From JAIPEI01 sp964443135 (GTDB lineage: Bacteria > Desulfobacterota > DSM-4660 > Desulfatiglandales > HGW-15): DNA of 64,000 nt. How positions within the stretch are numbered: position 1 is the stretch's first letter; every line of letters begins with the position of its first letter. The notes under the pieces were generated by a model that saw nothing but the letters and a program-made list of their open reading frames with translations, was not told the DNA's origin and made no database searches. The stretch spans positions 1 to 64,000 of the forward strand of contig CAYUBQ010000020.1 of the NCBI GenBank assembly GCA_964443135.1, written 5' to 3'. Position numbers and translations under genes: made by a program. Below are positions 34,708 through 42,697 of the stretch, piece after piece.

Positions 34708-36237
34708 ATGCTCTCTCAAGTCCTGAGCGGCACGGTCATCGGCATCGAGGCACACCTGGTGTACGTGGAGGTGGACATCTCCTCGGGACTCCCCGCGTTT
34801 TCGACGGTGGGCCTGCCCGAGGGGGCGGTGCGCGAGAGCAAGGACCGGGTCAAGGCCTCCATCCGGAACGCCGGCTACGAGTTCCCCTCGGACCGGATCA
34901 CCGTCAACCTGGCCCCGGCGGACGTGAAAAAGACAGGAACGGGGTTCGACCTTCCCATCGCCCTGGGGATCCTGGCGGCCGCCGGCCTGATTCCTCCGGC
35001 GGCCCTCCAGGACCACCTCGTGGCCGGGGAGCTCTCCCTCGACGGCCGGGTTCGCCCGGTCCCGGGGGTTCTTCCGCTGGCCGCGGCCGCCCGGAAGGCC
35101 GGCCTGCGCGGCCTGTACGTGCCCCGGGCCAACGTCCGGGAGGCGGCCGTGGTGGAGGGGATCGCGGTCTACCCGGTGGAGACCCTCTCCTCGGCCGTGG
35201 AGAACCTGGTGGGAGCGAGCGATCCGGTGCCCGTGCCCGCCCTCTGGGTCGGGAAGGGGATGAACGGAGGAGGAAACGGCGATTTACTGGATGTCCGGGG
35301 CCAGGAAAACGCCAAACGGGCCCTGGAGGTGGCCGCGGCCGGCGGGCACAACGCGATCCTGGTGGGTCCCCCGGGGTCGGGCAAGACCATGCTGGCGCGC
35401 CGGCTCCCCGCCGTCCTCCCCGAGCTCGACTTCGACGAGGCCCTGGAGACCTCCATGGTCTACAGCGTGGCCGGGCTGCTGCCGGAGGGGACGTCCCTGG
35501 TCACGGAGCGTCCCTTCCGTGCCCCGCATCACACGGTCTCCGACGCGGGTCTCGTGGGGGGCGGCCACAACCCCAGGCCCGGCGAGGTGAGCCTGGCCCA
35601 CCACGGGGTCCTGTTCCTGGACGAGATGCCCGAGTTCCGGCGAAGCGTGCTCGACGTGCTCCGGCAGCCCATGGAGACCGGCGCCGTCACCATCTCCCGC
35701 GTGAGCTCCTGCGTGACCTTCCCCGCGGACTTCATGCTGGTCGGCGCCATGAACCCCTGCCCCTGCGGCTACCTGGGGGACGCCAAGCGAAGCTGCACCT
35801 GCACTCCGGAGCAGGTGCACCGCTACCGGGCGCGGATCTCCGGTCCCCTGATGGACCGGATCGACCTGCAGGTGGAGGTCCCCCGGGTCCCGTACCGGGC
35901 CCTCAAGGGAGGGGCGACCGGCCGGAGCTCCGGGGAGATCCTCGAACGGGTGCTGGAGGCGCGGGGGATCCAGGCGCGACGGTTCCGGGGAACGCCGATC
36001 CACACGAACGCCGCCATGGACGGCCCGCTGCTGAGGGAGCACGCCGCTCCGGACCCCTCCGGCGAGCGGGTCCTCGAGCAGGCGGTGGAGCGGTTCGGCT
36101 TGAGTGCCCGGGCCCACGCCCGGATCCTCAAGGTGGCCCGGACCATCGCCGACCTGGAGGGCAGCGCCGGCGTCCGCGCCGACCATTTGGCCGAGGCTGT
36201 CCAGTACCGGTCCATGGACCTGGATCCCTTCCGGTAG
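34708..36237 (+). CDS. comM: ComM/YifB-family Mg-chelatase-like AAA ATPase
   Basis: A 509-residue protein of the YifB family. The N-terminal Lon-protease-like fold has FSTVGLPEGAVRESKDRVKAS; the AAA module has Walker A GPPGSGKT at 220-227, Walker B LFLDEMPEF and the RAPHHTVSDAGLVGGG loop. A Cys-rich insert (NPCPCGYLGDAKRSCTC) and the C-terminal Mg-chelatase domain follow. In Vibrio and Haemophilus ComM is a branch-migration helicase in natural transformation; the family is widespread and may serve DNA recombination generally. Confidence 0.93.
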   Translation: MLSQVLSGTVIGIEAHLVYVEVDISSGLPAFSTVGLPEGAVRESKDRVKASIRNAGYEFPSDRITVNLAPADVKKTGTGFDLPIALGILAAAGLIPPAALQDHLVAGELSLDGRVRPVPGVLPLAAAARKAGLRGLYVPRANVREAAVVEGIAVYPVETLSSAVENLVGASDPVPVPALWVGKGMNGGGNGDLLDVRGQENAKRALEVAAAGGHNAILVGPPGSGKTMLARRLPAVLPELDFDEALETSMVYSVAGLLPEGTSLVTERPFRAPHHTVSDAGLVGGGHNPRPGEVSLAHHGVLFLDEMPEFRRSVLDVLRQPMETGAVTISRVSSCVTFPADFMLVGAMNPCPCGYLGDAKRSCTCTPEQVHRYRARISGPLMDRIDLQVEVPRVPYRALKGGATGRSSGEILERVLEARGIQARRFRGTPIHTNAAMDGPLLREHAAPDPSGERVLEQAVERFGLSARAHARILKVARTIADLEGSAGVRADHLAEAVQYRSMDLDPFR

Positions 36238-36326
36238 GCGTCCGCCTCTTCCATCAGCCTCGTCCCGCCATGCGGTCGGTTTCCATGGGGGTCGGAGAGG
36301 CGGAACCCCGACCCCGAGCGGAACGC

Positions 36327-36513
36327 TCAGACGGACAGTTTCTCCCACCGGAGAAGGTGGGAGACGACCATCTCGGCGATGAAGCCGGCCGCCTGGTCGG
36401 ATGCCCGGGTGATCCCCAGGATCAACACGGCCACGAACTGGTCCTTCCGGCGTCGAGTCCATCAGGGTGAGCGTCAGCCGATCGAACGCGAACCGGCGGG
36501 GTTCGTCGGCCAT
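36327..36513 (-). pseudogene. Frameshifted small gene after the SGNH-hydrolase gene
   Basis: An ATG at 36513 has GAGGTG six bases upstream and starts ten bases after the SGNH-hydrolase stop. It reads MADEPRRFAFDRLTLTLMDS, then loses a sensible frame; dropping one C near 36453 joins it to a protein-like stretch in the next frame (RKDQFVAVLILGITRASDQA and on) ending at a stop at 36327, about 61 residues in all. The single-base shift may be a true mutation or a sequencing error. A perfect eight-pair inverted repeat (36342-36363) falls inside it. Confidence 0.45.
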
Positions 36514-36522
36514 CAAGACACC

Positions 36523-37605
36523 TCAACCACCGCGTTCTTCCTGGAACCGACCCTCCAGGATCGTTTTCATCTCGGCGGCCACCCTGCGGTGCCCGTCGTC
36601 GTTCATGTGGACGCCGTCGCTGTTGTACACCGGCCGGGTGCGATCGGTGAGCGCGTTTTGGAGGTTCACGAAGTAGGGCTTGCCTTCGAGCCTCCGGGAG
36701 AGGGCACTGTAGACCGCCAGGAAGTTTTTCCGCGTGGCGGGAAAGTGCTTTTCCTGCTTGGCGATGGCCCGCTCCTGCCTCGCCACGCGGGGATCCACGG
36801 CCGTGGTCTCGGCCCACCAGCAGGGCTGGAGGAACAGGGTGAAGCCCGCTCCCAGGCTCAGGGCCGTCCGGTGGACGTGGTCGTATCGCCTTTCGCAGAC
36901 CCGTGCGAACTCCCGGACGAGGGGGTCGTTCTCCTCCAGGGGGACCAGGGTCTGCATGATCTTGTCGTAGAGCTCCTTGGTGAAGGAGGAGTAGAGGGCG
37001 GCATTCAACGGCTTGAGAAGACCGAACGGCCCCTTGTGGTAGCTCTCCACCATGGACCGGAACCTCCTGTAGCCGTGGTGCCCGTGGGGGTTCCGGTGCT
37101 GGGAAAGGTAGACGGCCTCGTTGGCCCCGTCGAAGAAGACAATCCAGTCCGGCCGGTCCCGCTCCTCGATGAGCCGCTTCTGGAGATACTGGACCTCCAG
37201 GAGGGAGTTGAAGGAGTTTTCCCCCAGGTTCCAGCACTCGAAGTGGACCGCGCTGTCGGGACCGTTGAGCATCCGGTGGAGGTGTGCGGGGATGGGAGAG
37301 ACCCCCTCTCCGGACTCCCCCCTCATGGTCGACCCGCCGAACATCCAGATCCTTCGGGCGGGCTTCCGGAGCCCCGGCGGGGCCGGGCACCCGGGCGTGG
37401 CCTTGGGACCTGCATGGTTCAGGTAGAGGGTGTAGGGGTCATAGCGCACTCGGCTCCCCTCCCTGGGATGGCCGTAGAGGAAAAGGTTGGCGCCGGTGAC
37501 CACGGCGAAGCTGGCAACCTCCAGCATCAGGGCCGCGATCAGCGCCCACTTGAGGGCGCTGAATGCCGGGTGCAGGACCTTCTTGATCGGCGACCTTCTG
37601 TTCAT
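36523..37605 (-). CDS. SGNH/GDSL-like hydrolase, membrane anchored
   Basis: A 360-residue protein from ATG 37605. An N-terminal hydrophobic segment (residues about 14-38) is likely a signal anchor. The esterase-type motifs are WMFGGSTMRGESG (Ser nucleophile region, about residue 90), NLGENSFNSLLEV with the block Gly/Asn, DWIVFFDGANEA, and the C-terminal catalytic DGVHMNDDGHRRVA (Asp and His). Such anchored SGNH proteins modify surface polysaccharides, for example as O-acetyl esterases. The start lacks a strong ribosome binding site; an upstream ATG at 37650 is possible. Confidence 0.72.
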   Translation of the reverse strand: MNRRSPIKKVLHPAFSALKWALIAALMLEVASFAVVTGANLFLYGHPREGSRVRYDPYTLYLNHAGPKATPGCPAPPGLRKPARRIWMFGGSTMRGESGEGVSPIPAHLHRMLNGPDSAVHFECWNLGENSFNSLLEVQYLQKRLIEERDRPDWIVFFDGANEAVYLSQHRNPHGHHGYRRFRSMVESYHKGPFGLLKPLNAALYSSFTKELYDKIMQTLVPLEENDPLVREFARVCERRYDHVHRTALSLGAGFTLFLQPCWWAETTAVDPRVARQERAIAKQEKHFPATRKNFLAVYSALSRRLEGKPYFVNLQNALTDRTRPVYNSDGVHMNDDGHRRVAAEMKTILEGRFQEERGG

Positions 37606-37854
37606 GTCGAGACCGCAGGGGCATGGCGGGGTCACATCACCGCACGGCAAGGGTCATGCGAGCGGAAAAACGTTCGGGTGAAGCATAACGAATTCGCCAT
37701 CCGACGGCAAGAACTGCCTCAACCGAACTGCCTCGAGGGCGATCTCGGGGGTCCGATTGTCTTTGATTTGCCGGCGGAGTCCGTCAAGAATCGGCCCTGC
37801 GCGTCCGATCCTTGTGGTCGAGCGCGGGAAAGGCCCCCGTCACGGAGGAGGACC

Positions 37855-38880
37855 ATGAACAGGAGAGACGAGCGGGAGATCGAGCCGGGGCAGTCGTGGG
37901 AGATCGACCTGTTCCGGCCGGAGGACGGCGAAGGGGTGGCCGGGCTGTTCCTCACGGTCTACGGTGAGGGCTACCCCATCCGGACCTACCTGGAGCCGGA
38001 TCGGCTCCGGGAGGAGAATGCGGCCGGGCGGACCATCTCGAGCGTGGCGCGCACCCCCAGGGGGGACATTGTGGCCCACAACGCGCTCTTCCGAAGCGCC
38101 CCCTTCGAAGGCATCTACGAGACCGGGGCGGGCCTGGTGCATCCCCTGTACCGGGGGGGGAAGGGGCTCTTCACCGGGGTGATCGAGCACGGGTTGACCA
38201 AGGCGGCGCCCGCCTTCGGCCTTTCCGGGGTGTACGGGGAGTCCGTCTGCAATCACGTGTTCAGCCAGAAGGCCTGCCGCAGCCTGGGCATGACCTCACA
38301 CGCCCTGGAGGTGGACCTGATGCCGGCCGAGGCCTATGTCAAGGAAATGGCGGCGGCCGGGCGCGTGGCGTCGCTCCTCGAGTTCATCACCGTGAAGCCG
38401 AGCCCCCATGAGGTGTTCATCCCGCCCGTCTACGTGGATGCGTTCCGTTTCCTGTACGAGGGTTTGGAGGAAGAACGAACGCTGAAGGAGGCCGCGGCTT
38501 CCCTGCCTCCCGGCCGTGCCTCCGAGGTGAGCGCCCGATACTTCGACTTCGCCGGTGTGGCGCGGATCGCCGTCCGGAGCGTCGGGGAGGACCTTGCAGC
38601 CCGGATGGAAACGGAGGAGGCCGATATGGCCGCAAAGGGGGCACGAATCCTGCAAACCTGGCTCAACCTGGGGGAGCCCTGGGTGGGTGAGGCCGCGGAC
38701 CTGCTCCGGTCCAGGGGGTACTTCTTCGGCGGTCTGCTTCCCCGCTGGTTCGACACGGACGGGATGCTCATGCAGAAAGTGGATCACCGACCCCACTGGG
38801 AGGAGATCCGGCTCGAGTTCGATCGGGCGAAGCGCATCATGGCCCGGGTCCGGGCCGACTGGGAGGCCTGCAGCGCGTGA
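37855..38880 (+). CDS. GNAT-like acetyltransferase
   Basis: A 341-residue protein with GGAGGAGG before the ATG. Residues about 15-150 look like a GNAT fold: DLFRPEDGEGVAGLFLTVYGEGYPIRTYLEP, ISSVARTPRGDIVAHNALF, then GAGLVHPLYRGGKGLFTGVIEHGL around the acetyl-CoA site, and CNHVFSQKACRSLGM. The second half has two further segments that might be a degenerate second domain (GARILQTWLNLGEPWVGEAADLL). The acceptor is unknown. It precedes the molybdenum hydroxylase genes by 61 bases, on the same strand. Confidence 0.68.
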   Translation: MNRRDEREIEPGQSWEIDLFRPEDGEGVAGLFLTVYGEGYPIRTYLEPDRLREENAAGRTISSVARTPRGDIVAHNALFRSAPFEGIYETGAGLVHPLYRGGKGLFTGVIEHGLTKAAPAFGLSGVYGESVCNHVFSQKACRSLGMTSHALEVDLMPAEAYVKEMAAAGRVASLLEFITVKPSPHEVFIPPVYVDAFRFLYEGLEEERTLKEAAASLPPGRASEVSARYFDFAGVARIAVRSVGEDLAARMETEEADMAAKGARILQTWLNLGEPWVGEAADLLRSRGYFFGGLLPRWFDTDGMLMQKVDHRPHWEEIRLEFDRAKRIMARVRADWEACSA

Positions 38881-38941
38881 GACCGGATTGTCGACTTCAG
38901 GGGGGCGCCGGTGTGCCGCTCCTGAAAAGGGAAGGGATCCA

Positions 38942-41266
38942 GTGAACGTGAGATCATGGGACCGGGTTCCCGCGATCGGCCGGCCCCTGCCGCGGGCCGA
39001 CGGCTGGTCCAAAGCGAACGGCACGGAAACCTACGCCGCCGACTTCCGCGATCCGGACCTGCTTCTCCTGGGCGCCCGGCGGGCCCTGGTGCCGGCGGCC
39101 CGCGTCGCACACCTGGCCGTGGAAGAGGCGAGGGCGGTCCCGGGGGTGGTCGCGGTCCTGACCTCTGCGGACGTGCCCGGCCGGAACCGCATGGGCATCG
39201 TGCACAAGGACCAGCCGGTGCTGGTGGAGGAGACCGTCCGCCACGCGGGTGACCCCCTGTCCCTGGTGCTGGCGGAGGACAGGACCGCCCTCCGCGAGGG
39301 CCTCGAGAAGATCGAGGTCCGACTGGAGCCCCTCCCGGGGCTGTACGACCCGGAGGAGGCGCGGTCGCCCGGGGCGAGGCCCATCCACGACCCCCTGCCG
39401 GAGGGAGGCAGGGAGCCCAACGTGCTCCAGAAGGCGGCGATCCGGAAGGGCGACCTCGATGAGGGCCTGAGACGCTCTCAGGCGGAGGTGACCTGCGAGG
39501 TCGAGCTCGGACACCAGGAGCACGCCTTCCTGGAGGCCGAGGCAGGGTGGGCGCGCATGGAGCCGGACGGACGGCTCCTGGTCTGCGCCTCCACGCAGAC
39601 GCCGTTCCGCGACCGGATGGAGCTCTGCGAGATCCTGGGCTGGGGGCTGGATCGCATCCGCATCATCGCTCCCTATCCCGGTGGGGCTTTCGGAGGAAAG
39701 GACGGGCTGACCATCCAGGGCTTCCTGGCCCTCGGCGCCCTCCACGCCGGCGGCCGGCCCGTGAAGATGGTCCTGGACCGGCAGGAGAGCTTTCTTTCGG
39801 GAAGCAAGCGGCACCCGGCCCGGATCCGCGTGCGTCTGGGGGCCCGGAGCGACGGCGCCTTCACCGCCCTGGAGGCGCATCTCACCCTGGACACCGGGGC
39901 CTACGGACATTTGGGGGGCGAGGTCTGTGCGCTGGCCGTGGAGCAGGCCGGCGGGGCCTACCGGATCCCCAACGTGTACGCGGAGGGCCGGGCGGTCTTC
40001 ACCAACAACCCTATCGGAGGTCCCTTCCGGGGCTTCGGGGTCCCCCAGGCCATGGCGGCGACGGAGCAGGCCGTGGACCGGATGGCGGAGAAGCTGGGCC
40101 TGGACCCGATGGCGCTGCGGAAGAAGAACGCCCTGGGCCCGGGCGACACCACGCCCGCCGGGGTGACCCTGACCGGGTCCGCGGGAGCGCTGGACTGCCT
40201 GGAGGCCGTCGAGCACCATCCCCTATGGAAGGAGCGCGCAGCGTGGAAGGCCGACGCCCCTCGGTTCAAGAAGCGGGGCTCGGGGCTGGCCCTGATCTCC
40301 CAGGGCAGCGGATACGGGCCGGTGGTCCCTGACTACGCCAACGCCAAGGTGGAGCTCCGGGAGGACGGCCGCATCGGGGTCGCATCCGGGGTCGTGGACA
40401 TGGGGCAGGGGAACGCCTCGACCTGCCTCCAGATCGCCGGGGCCCTGCTGAACCAGCCGGTCTCGAACATGGACCTGGTCACACCGGACACGGATCGCAC
40501 CCTGCCTTCGGGCAGCGCCTCGGCGAGCCGGAGCACCCTCGTATACGGACCGGCCCTCATGGCCGCGGCCGGGGCCCTGAGGGCCCGCATCCTCGACAGG
40601 GCCGCCCTGATGCTCATGGGCCCCGGGGCGGAGACCCTCGCCCTGTACCCGGGCGGTGTGCGCTGCCTGGCCACGGGCCGGGAGCTCCCCCTCGCCGGAG
40701 TGGCTGCGTTCATGGCCCCGGAGGAGCGGGTGAGCGTCCGGTTCCACAGGGCCCCCTGGGCGCGGGACCGAGTGGACAAAGCCGGGACCGAGGTGCTCGG
40801 CATGCCCCACCTGGTGTTCTCCTTTGCCGCGCAACTGGCCCGGGTCGAGGTGGACGAGCTGACCGGGAGGGTGGAGGTGCTCGACTACCTGGCCGCCTCC
40901 GACTGCGGGCGGGTCCTCGACCCGGTGATCTTTCACGGCCAGATCCAGGGCGGGGTGGCCCAGGGGCTCGGGTACGCGCTCTATGAGGAGCTCGTCGTGG
41001 AGGAGGGGCTGATCCGCAGCCCCGATCTCGCCACCTACCTCCTCCCCACCTCCCTGGACGTTCCCGAGGTGACGTCCCTTGCGGTGGAGACCCACGAGCC
41101 CACCGGTCCCTACGGGCTCAAGGGGGCCGGAGAGATCGGCATCAGCGGCCCGGCCCCGGCCGTGGCCAACGCAGTGGCGGATGCCTGCGGGGTCCGCCCG
41201 GGGCGTTTCCCGCTCACCGGGGAGCGGGTCCTGGCGGCCATGATGGAGAAAGGATCCGGGAGATGA
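38942..41266 (+). CDS. Xanthine dehydrogenase-family hydroxylase, molybdopterin-binding subunit
   Basis: A 774-residue large subunit from GTG 38942, with AAGGGA upstream. It begins IGRPLPRADGWSKANGTETYAADF and carries PYPGGAFGGKDGL, the GGPFRGFGVPQ segment that lines the molybdenum site in xanthine/aldehyde oxidases, VVDMGQGNASTCLQIA, DCGRVLDPVIFHGQIQGGVAQGLG and the terminal GAGEIGISG with the active-site Glu. The AYRCSFR loop of CO dehydrogenase is absent. It is one subunit of a three-protein hydroxylase with the two following genes. Substrate unknown: purine, aldehyde or N-heterocycle. Confidence 0.9.
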   Translation: MNVRSWDRVPAIGRPLPRADGWSKANGTETYAADFRDPDLLLLGARRALVPAARVAHLAVEEARAVPGVVAVLTSADVPGRNRMGIVHKDQPVLVEETVRHAGDPLSLVLAEDRTALREGLEKIEVRLEPLPGLYDPEEARSPGARPIHDPLPEGGREPNVLQKAAIRKGDLDEGLRRSQAEVTCEVELGHQEHAFLEAEAGWARMEPDGRLLVCASTQTPFRDRMELCEILGWGLDRIRIIAPYPGGAFGGKDGLTIQGFLALGALHAGGRPVKMVLDRQESFLSGSKRHPARIRVRLGARSDGAFTALEAHLTLDTGAYGHLGGEVCALAVEQAGGAYRIPNVYAEGRAVFTNNPIGGPFRGFGVPQAMAATEQAVDRMAEKLGLDPMALRKKNALGPGDTTPAGVTLTGSAGALDCLEAVEHHPLWKERAAWKADAPRFKKRGSGLALISQGSGYGPVVPDYANAKVELREDGRIGVASGVVDMGQGNASTCLQIAGALLNQPVSNMDLVTPDTDRTLPSGSASASRSTLVYGPALMAAAGALRARILDRAALMLMGPGAETLALYPGGVRCLATGRELPLAGVAAFMAPEERVSVRFHRAPWARDRVDKAGTEVLGMPHLVFSFAAQLARVEVDELTGRVEVLDYLAASDCGRVLDPVIFHGQIQGGVAQGLGYALYEELVVEEGLIRSPDLATYLLPTSLDVPEVTSLAVETHEPTGPYGLKGAGEIGISGPAPAVANAVADACGVRPGRFPLTGERVLAAMMEKGSGR

Positions 41267-41739
41267 CCATCCGTTTTGGGTTGAACGGCCGGGAGATCGA
41301 GCTGGACGCCCCGCCCGACACACGGGCCGTCGACGTCCTGCGGGAGGACCTGGGGCTGACCGGGGCCAAGGAGCCCTGTGGCGGCGGGGAGTGCGGGGCC
41401 TGCACCGTCCTGGTGGACGGGGAGGCCCGCCTTGCCTGCCTCATGCTGGCCGGGCAGCTGGATGGACGGGAGCTCCTGACCATCGAGGGGTTGGCCGGGG
41501 AGGGGAGCGTACACCTCCTCCAGGAGGCTTTTGTGGAGCGCGGGGCGGTCCAGTGCGGTTTCTGCACGCCGGGCATGATTCTGGCCGCGGAGGGCCTGTT
41601 GAGAGGGAACCCGAACCCGGGTCGAGCCGCGGTCCGGGAGGCCCTGTCGGGAAATCTGTGCCGCTGCACCGGGTACGTCAAGATCGTGGACGCCGTGCTG
41701 GACGCGGCCGAGCGAAGGGGCCGGAAGGAGGAGGCGTGA
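41263..41739 (+). CDS. Molybdenum hydroxylase [2Fe-2S] subunit
   Basis: A 158-residue small subunit with two [2Fe-2S] clusters. The plant-type cluster ligands are in EPCGGGECGACTVLVDG plus the later Cys in ARLACLM; the second cluster is in the helical domain, QCGFCTPGM and CRCTGYVKIVDAV. It passes electrons from molybdenum to FAD. The start overlaps the large-subunit stop by four bases (ATGA), and its stop overlaps the next start. Confidence 0.95.
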   Translation: MTIRFGLNGREIELDAPPDTRAVDVLREDLGLTGAKEPCGGGECGACTVLVDGEARLACLMLAGQLDGRELLTIEGLAGEGSVHLLQEAFVERGAVQCGFCTPGMILAAEGLLRGNPNPGRAAVREALSGNLCRCTGYVKIVDAVLDAAERRGRKEEA

Positions 41740-42566
41740 GCCGGTTCTTTCTCCCGCGGAGCCTGGATGAGCTGTGGCCCATCCTTCGGGACCACCCCGA
41801 GGCCGCGGTGTACGCCGGCGGGACCGACCTCCTGGTGAAGCGGCGCGCCGGGATCGTGGACCCGGACGTGCTCGTCTGCCTGGAGCGGATCGAATCCCTC
41901 GAGCAGGTGCGCGAGGAATGCAGGGGCCTCTTCCTGGGGGCGGGGGCCACCCACGAGAGCCTGATGACCCATCCCCGGGTGCGTTCCCGGCTCCCGGTCC
42001 TGGCCCGGGCCCTGTCGGTCCTGGGTTCTCCTCCCATCCGCCGCATGGGCACCCTGGGCGGGAACCTCGTCACTGCGTCCCCCGCCGGAGACACCCTCCC
42101 CCCCCTCTATGGGCTGGAGGCGGAGGTGGAGATCCGGAGCGCGTCCGAACGGCTGCGGATGCCCATCGGCGATTTCATCCTGGGCCCCGGACAAACCCGC
42201 CTGGCCCCCGGCTGGATCGTGACCGGGGTCCGGGTTCCCGACCCGGCCGGGTTCACGGTCCAGGGGTTCGAAAAGGTGGGGCGGAGGAACGCCCTGGCCA
42301 TCAGCCTGGTCAGCATGGCCGCCCTCCTGGAGGTCGACGGGGACCGGATCGCACGGGCCCGAATCGCCTGGGGGAGCGTGGGGCCCAGGGTGGTCCGATC
42401 GCCGGAGGTGGAGGAGCTTCTGAGAAACGGCCGGAGAGACCGGGAGACCCTGGAGGCGGCCGCCGGCTTGGCGAGGAAGGCCGTCCGGCCCATCGCGGAC
42501 GTCCGGGCCTCGGCCCGCTACCGGCGCCTGGTGGCCGGCAACCTGCTTCTTCGGCTCGCCCGATGA
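41736..42566 (+). CDS. Molybdenum hydroxylase FAD-binding subunit
   Basis: A 276-residue FAD subunit beginning at GTG 41736, with GGAGG just upstream. It has the family motifs AAVYAGGTDLLVKRRAG and LGSPPIRRMGTLGGNLVTASPAGDTLPPL for FAD binding. It lacks the extra [4Fe-4S] insert of 4-hydroxybenzoyl-CoA reductase, so that identity is unlikely. Gene order is large, Fe-S, FAD, tightly overlapped. Confidence 0.92.
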   Translation: MSRFFLPRSLDELWPILRDHPEAAVYAGGTDLLVKRRAGIVDPDVLVCLERIESLEQVREECRGLFLGAGATHESLMTHPRVRSRLPVLARALSVLGSPPIRRMGTLGGNLVTASPAGDTLPPLYGLEAEVEIRSASERLRMPIGDFILGPGQTRLAPGWIVTGVRVPDPAGFTVQGFEKVGRRNALAISLVSMAALLEVDGDRIARARIAWGSVGPRVVRSPEVEELLRNGRRDRETLEAAAGLARKAVRPIADVRASARYRRLVAGNLLLRLAR

Positions 42567-42576
42567 GGCGGCCTTG

Positions 42577-42600
42577 GCGGCGCCCGCCGCTCCCCTTTTC
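42577..42600 (+). terminator. Possible weak terminator after the molybdenum hydroxylase genes
   Basis: A GCGGC/GCCGC stem with a four-base loop is followed by TCCCCTTTTC. The stem is short and the T tract mixed. Confidence 0.35.
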
Positions 42601-42606
42601 CCGCGC

Positions 42607-42635
42607 TTTACACCCGCCCTCCGTTGTGTCATAGT
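42607..42635 (+). promoter_or_regulatory. Possible promoter for the penicillin-binding protein gene
   Basis: TTTACA (42607-42612), 17 bases, then CATAGT (42630-42635), about 60 bases before the start codon. A partial match found by eye. Confidence 0.3.
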
Positions 42636-42697
42636 ACCCGCTCTGATCGCCGGGGCGACCACGCCCTGCCGGGAGCCATCCAAACGGAGTCCATTCC

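Noticed and set aside
36342..36363. Perfect eight-pair inverted repeat resembling a terminator after comM
   Set aside because: No T tract follows on either strand and it falls inside the frameshifted small gene, so termination is not supported.
37680..37830. Possible fourth copy of the 42-base repeat near 37739
   Set aside because: Only short blocks (GGGCGATCTCGGGGG and a GTCCGTCAAGAA) match, with wrong spacing; similarity may be chance.
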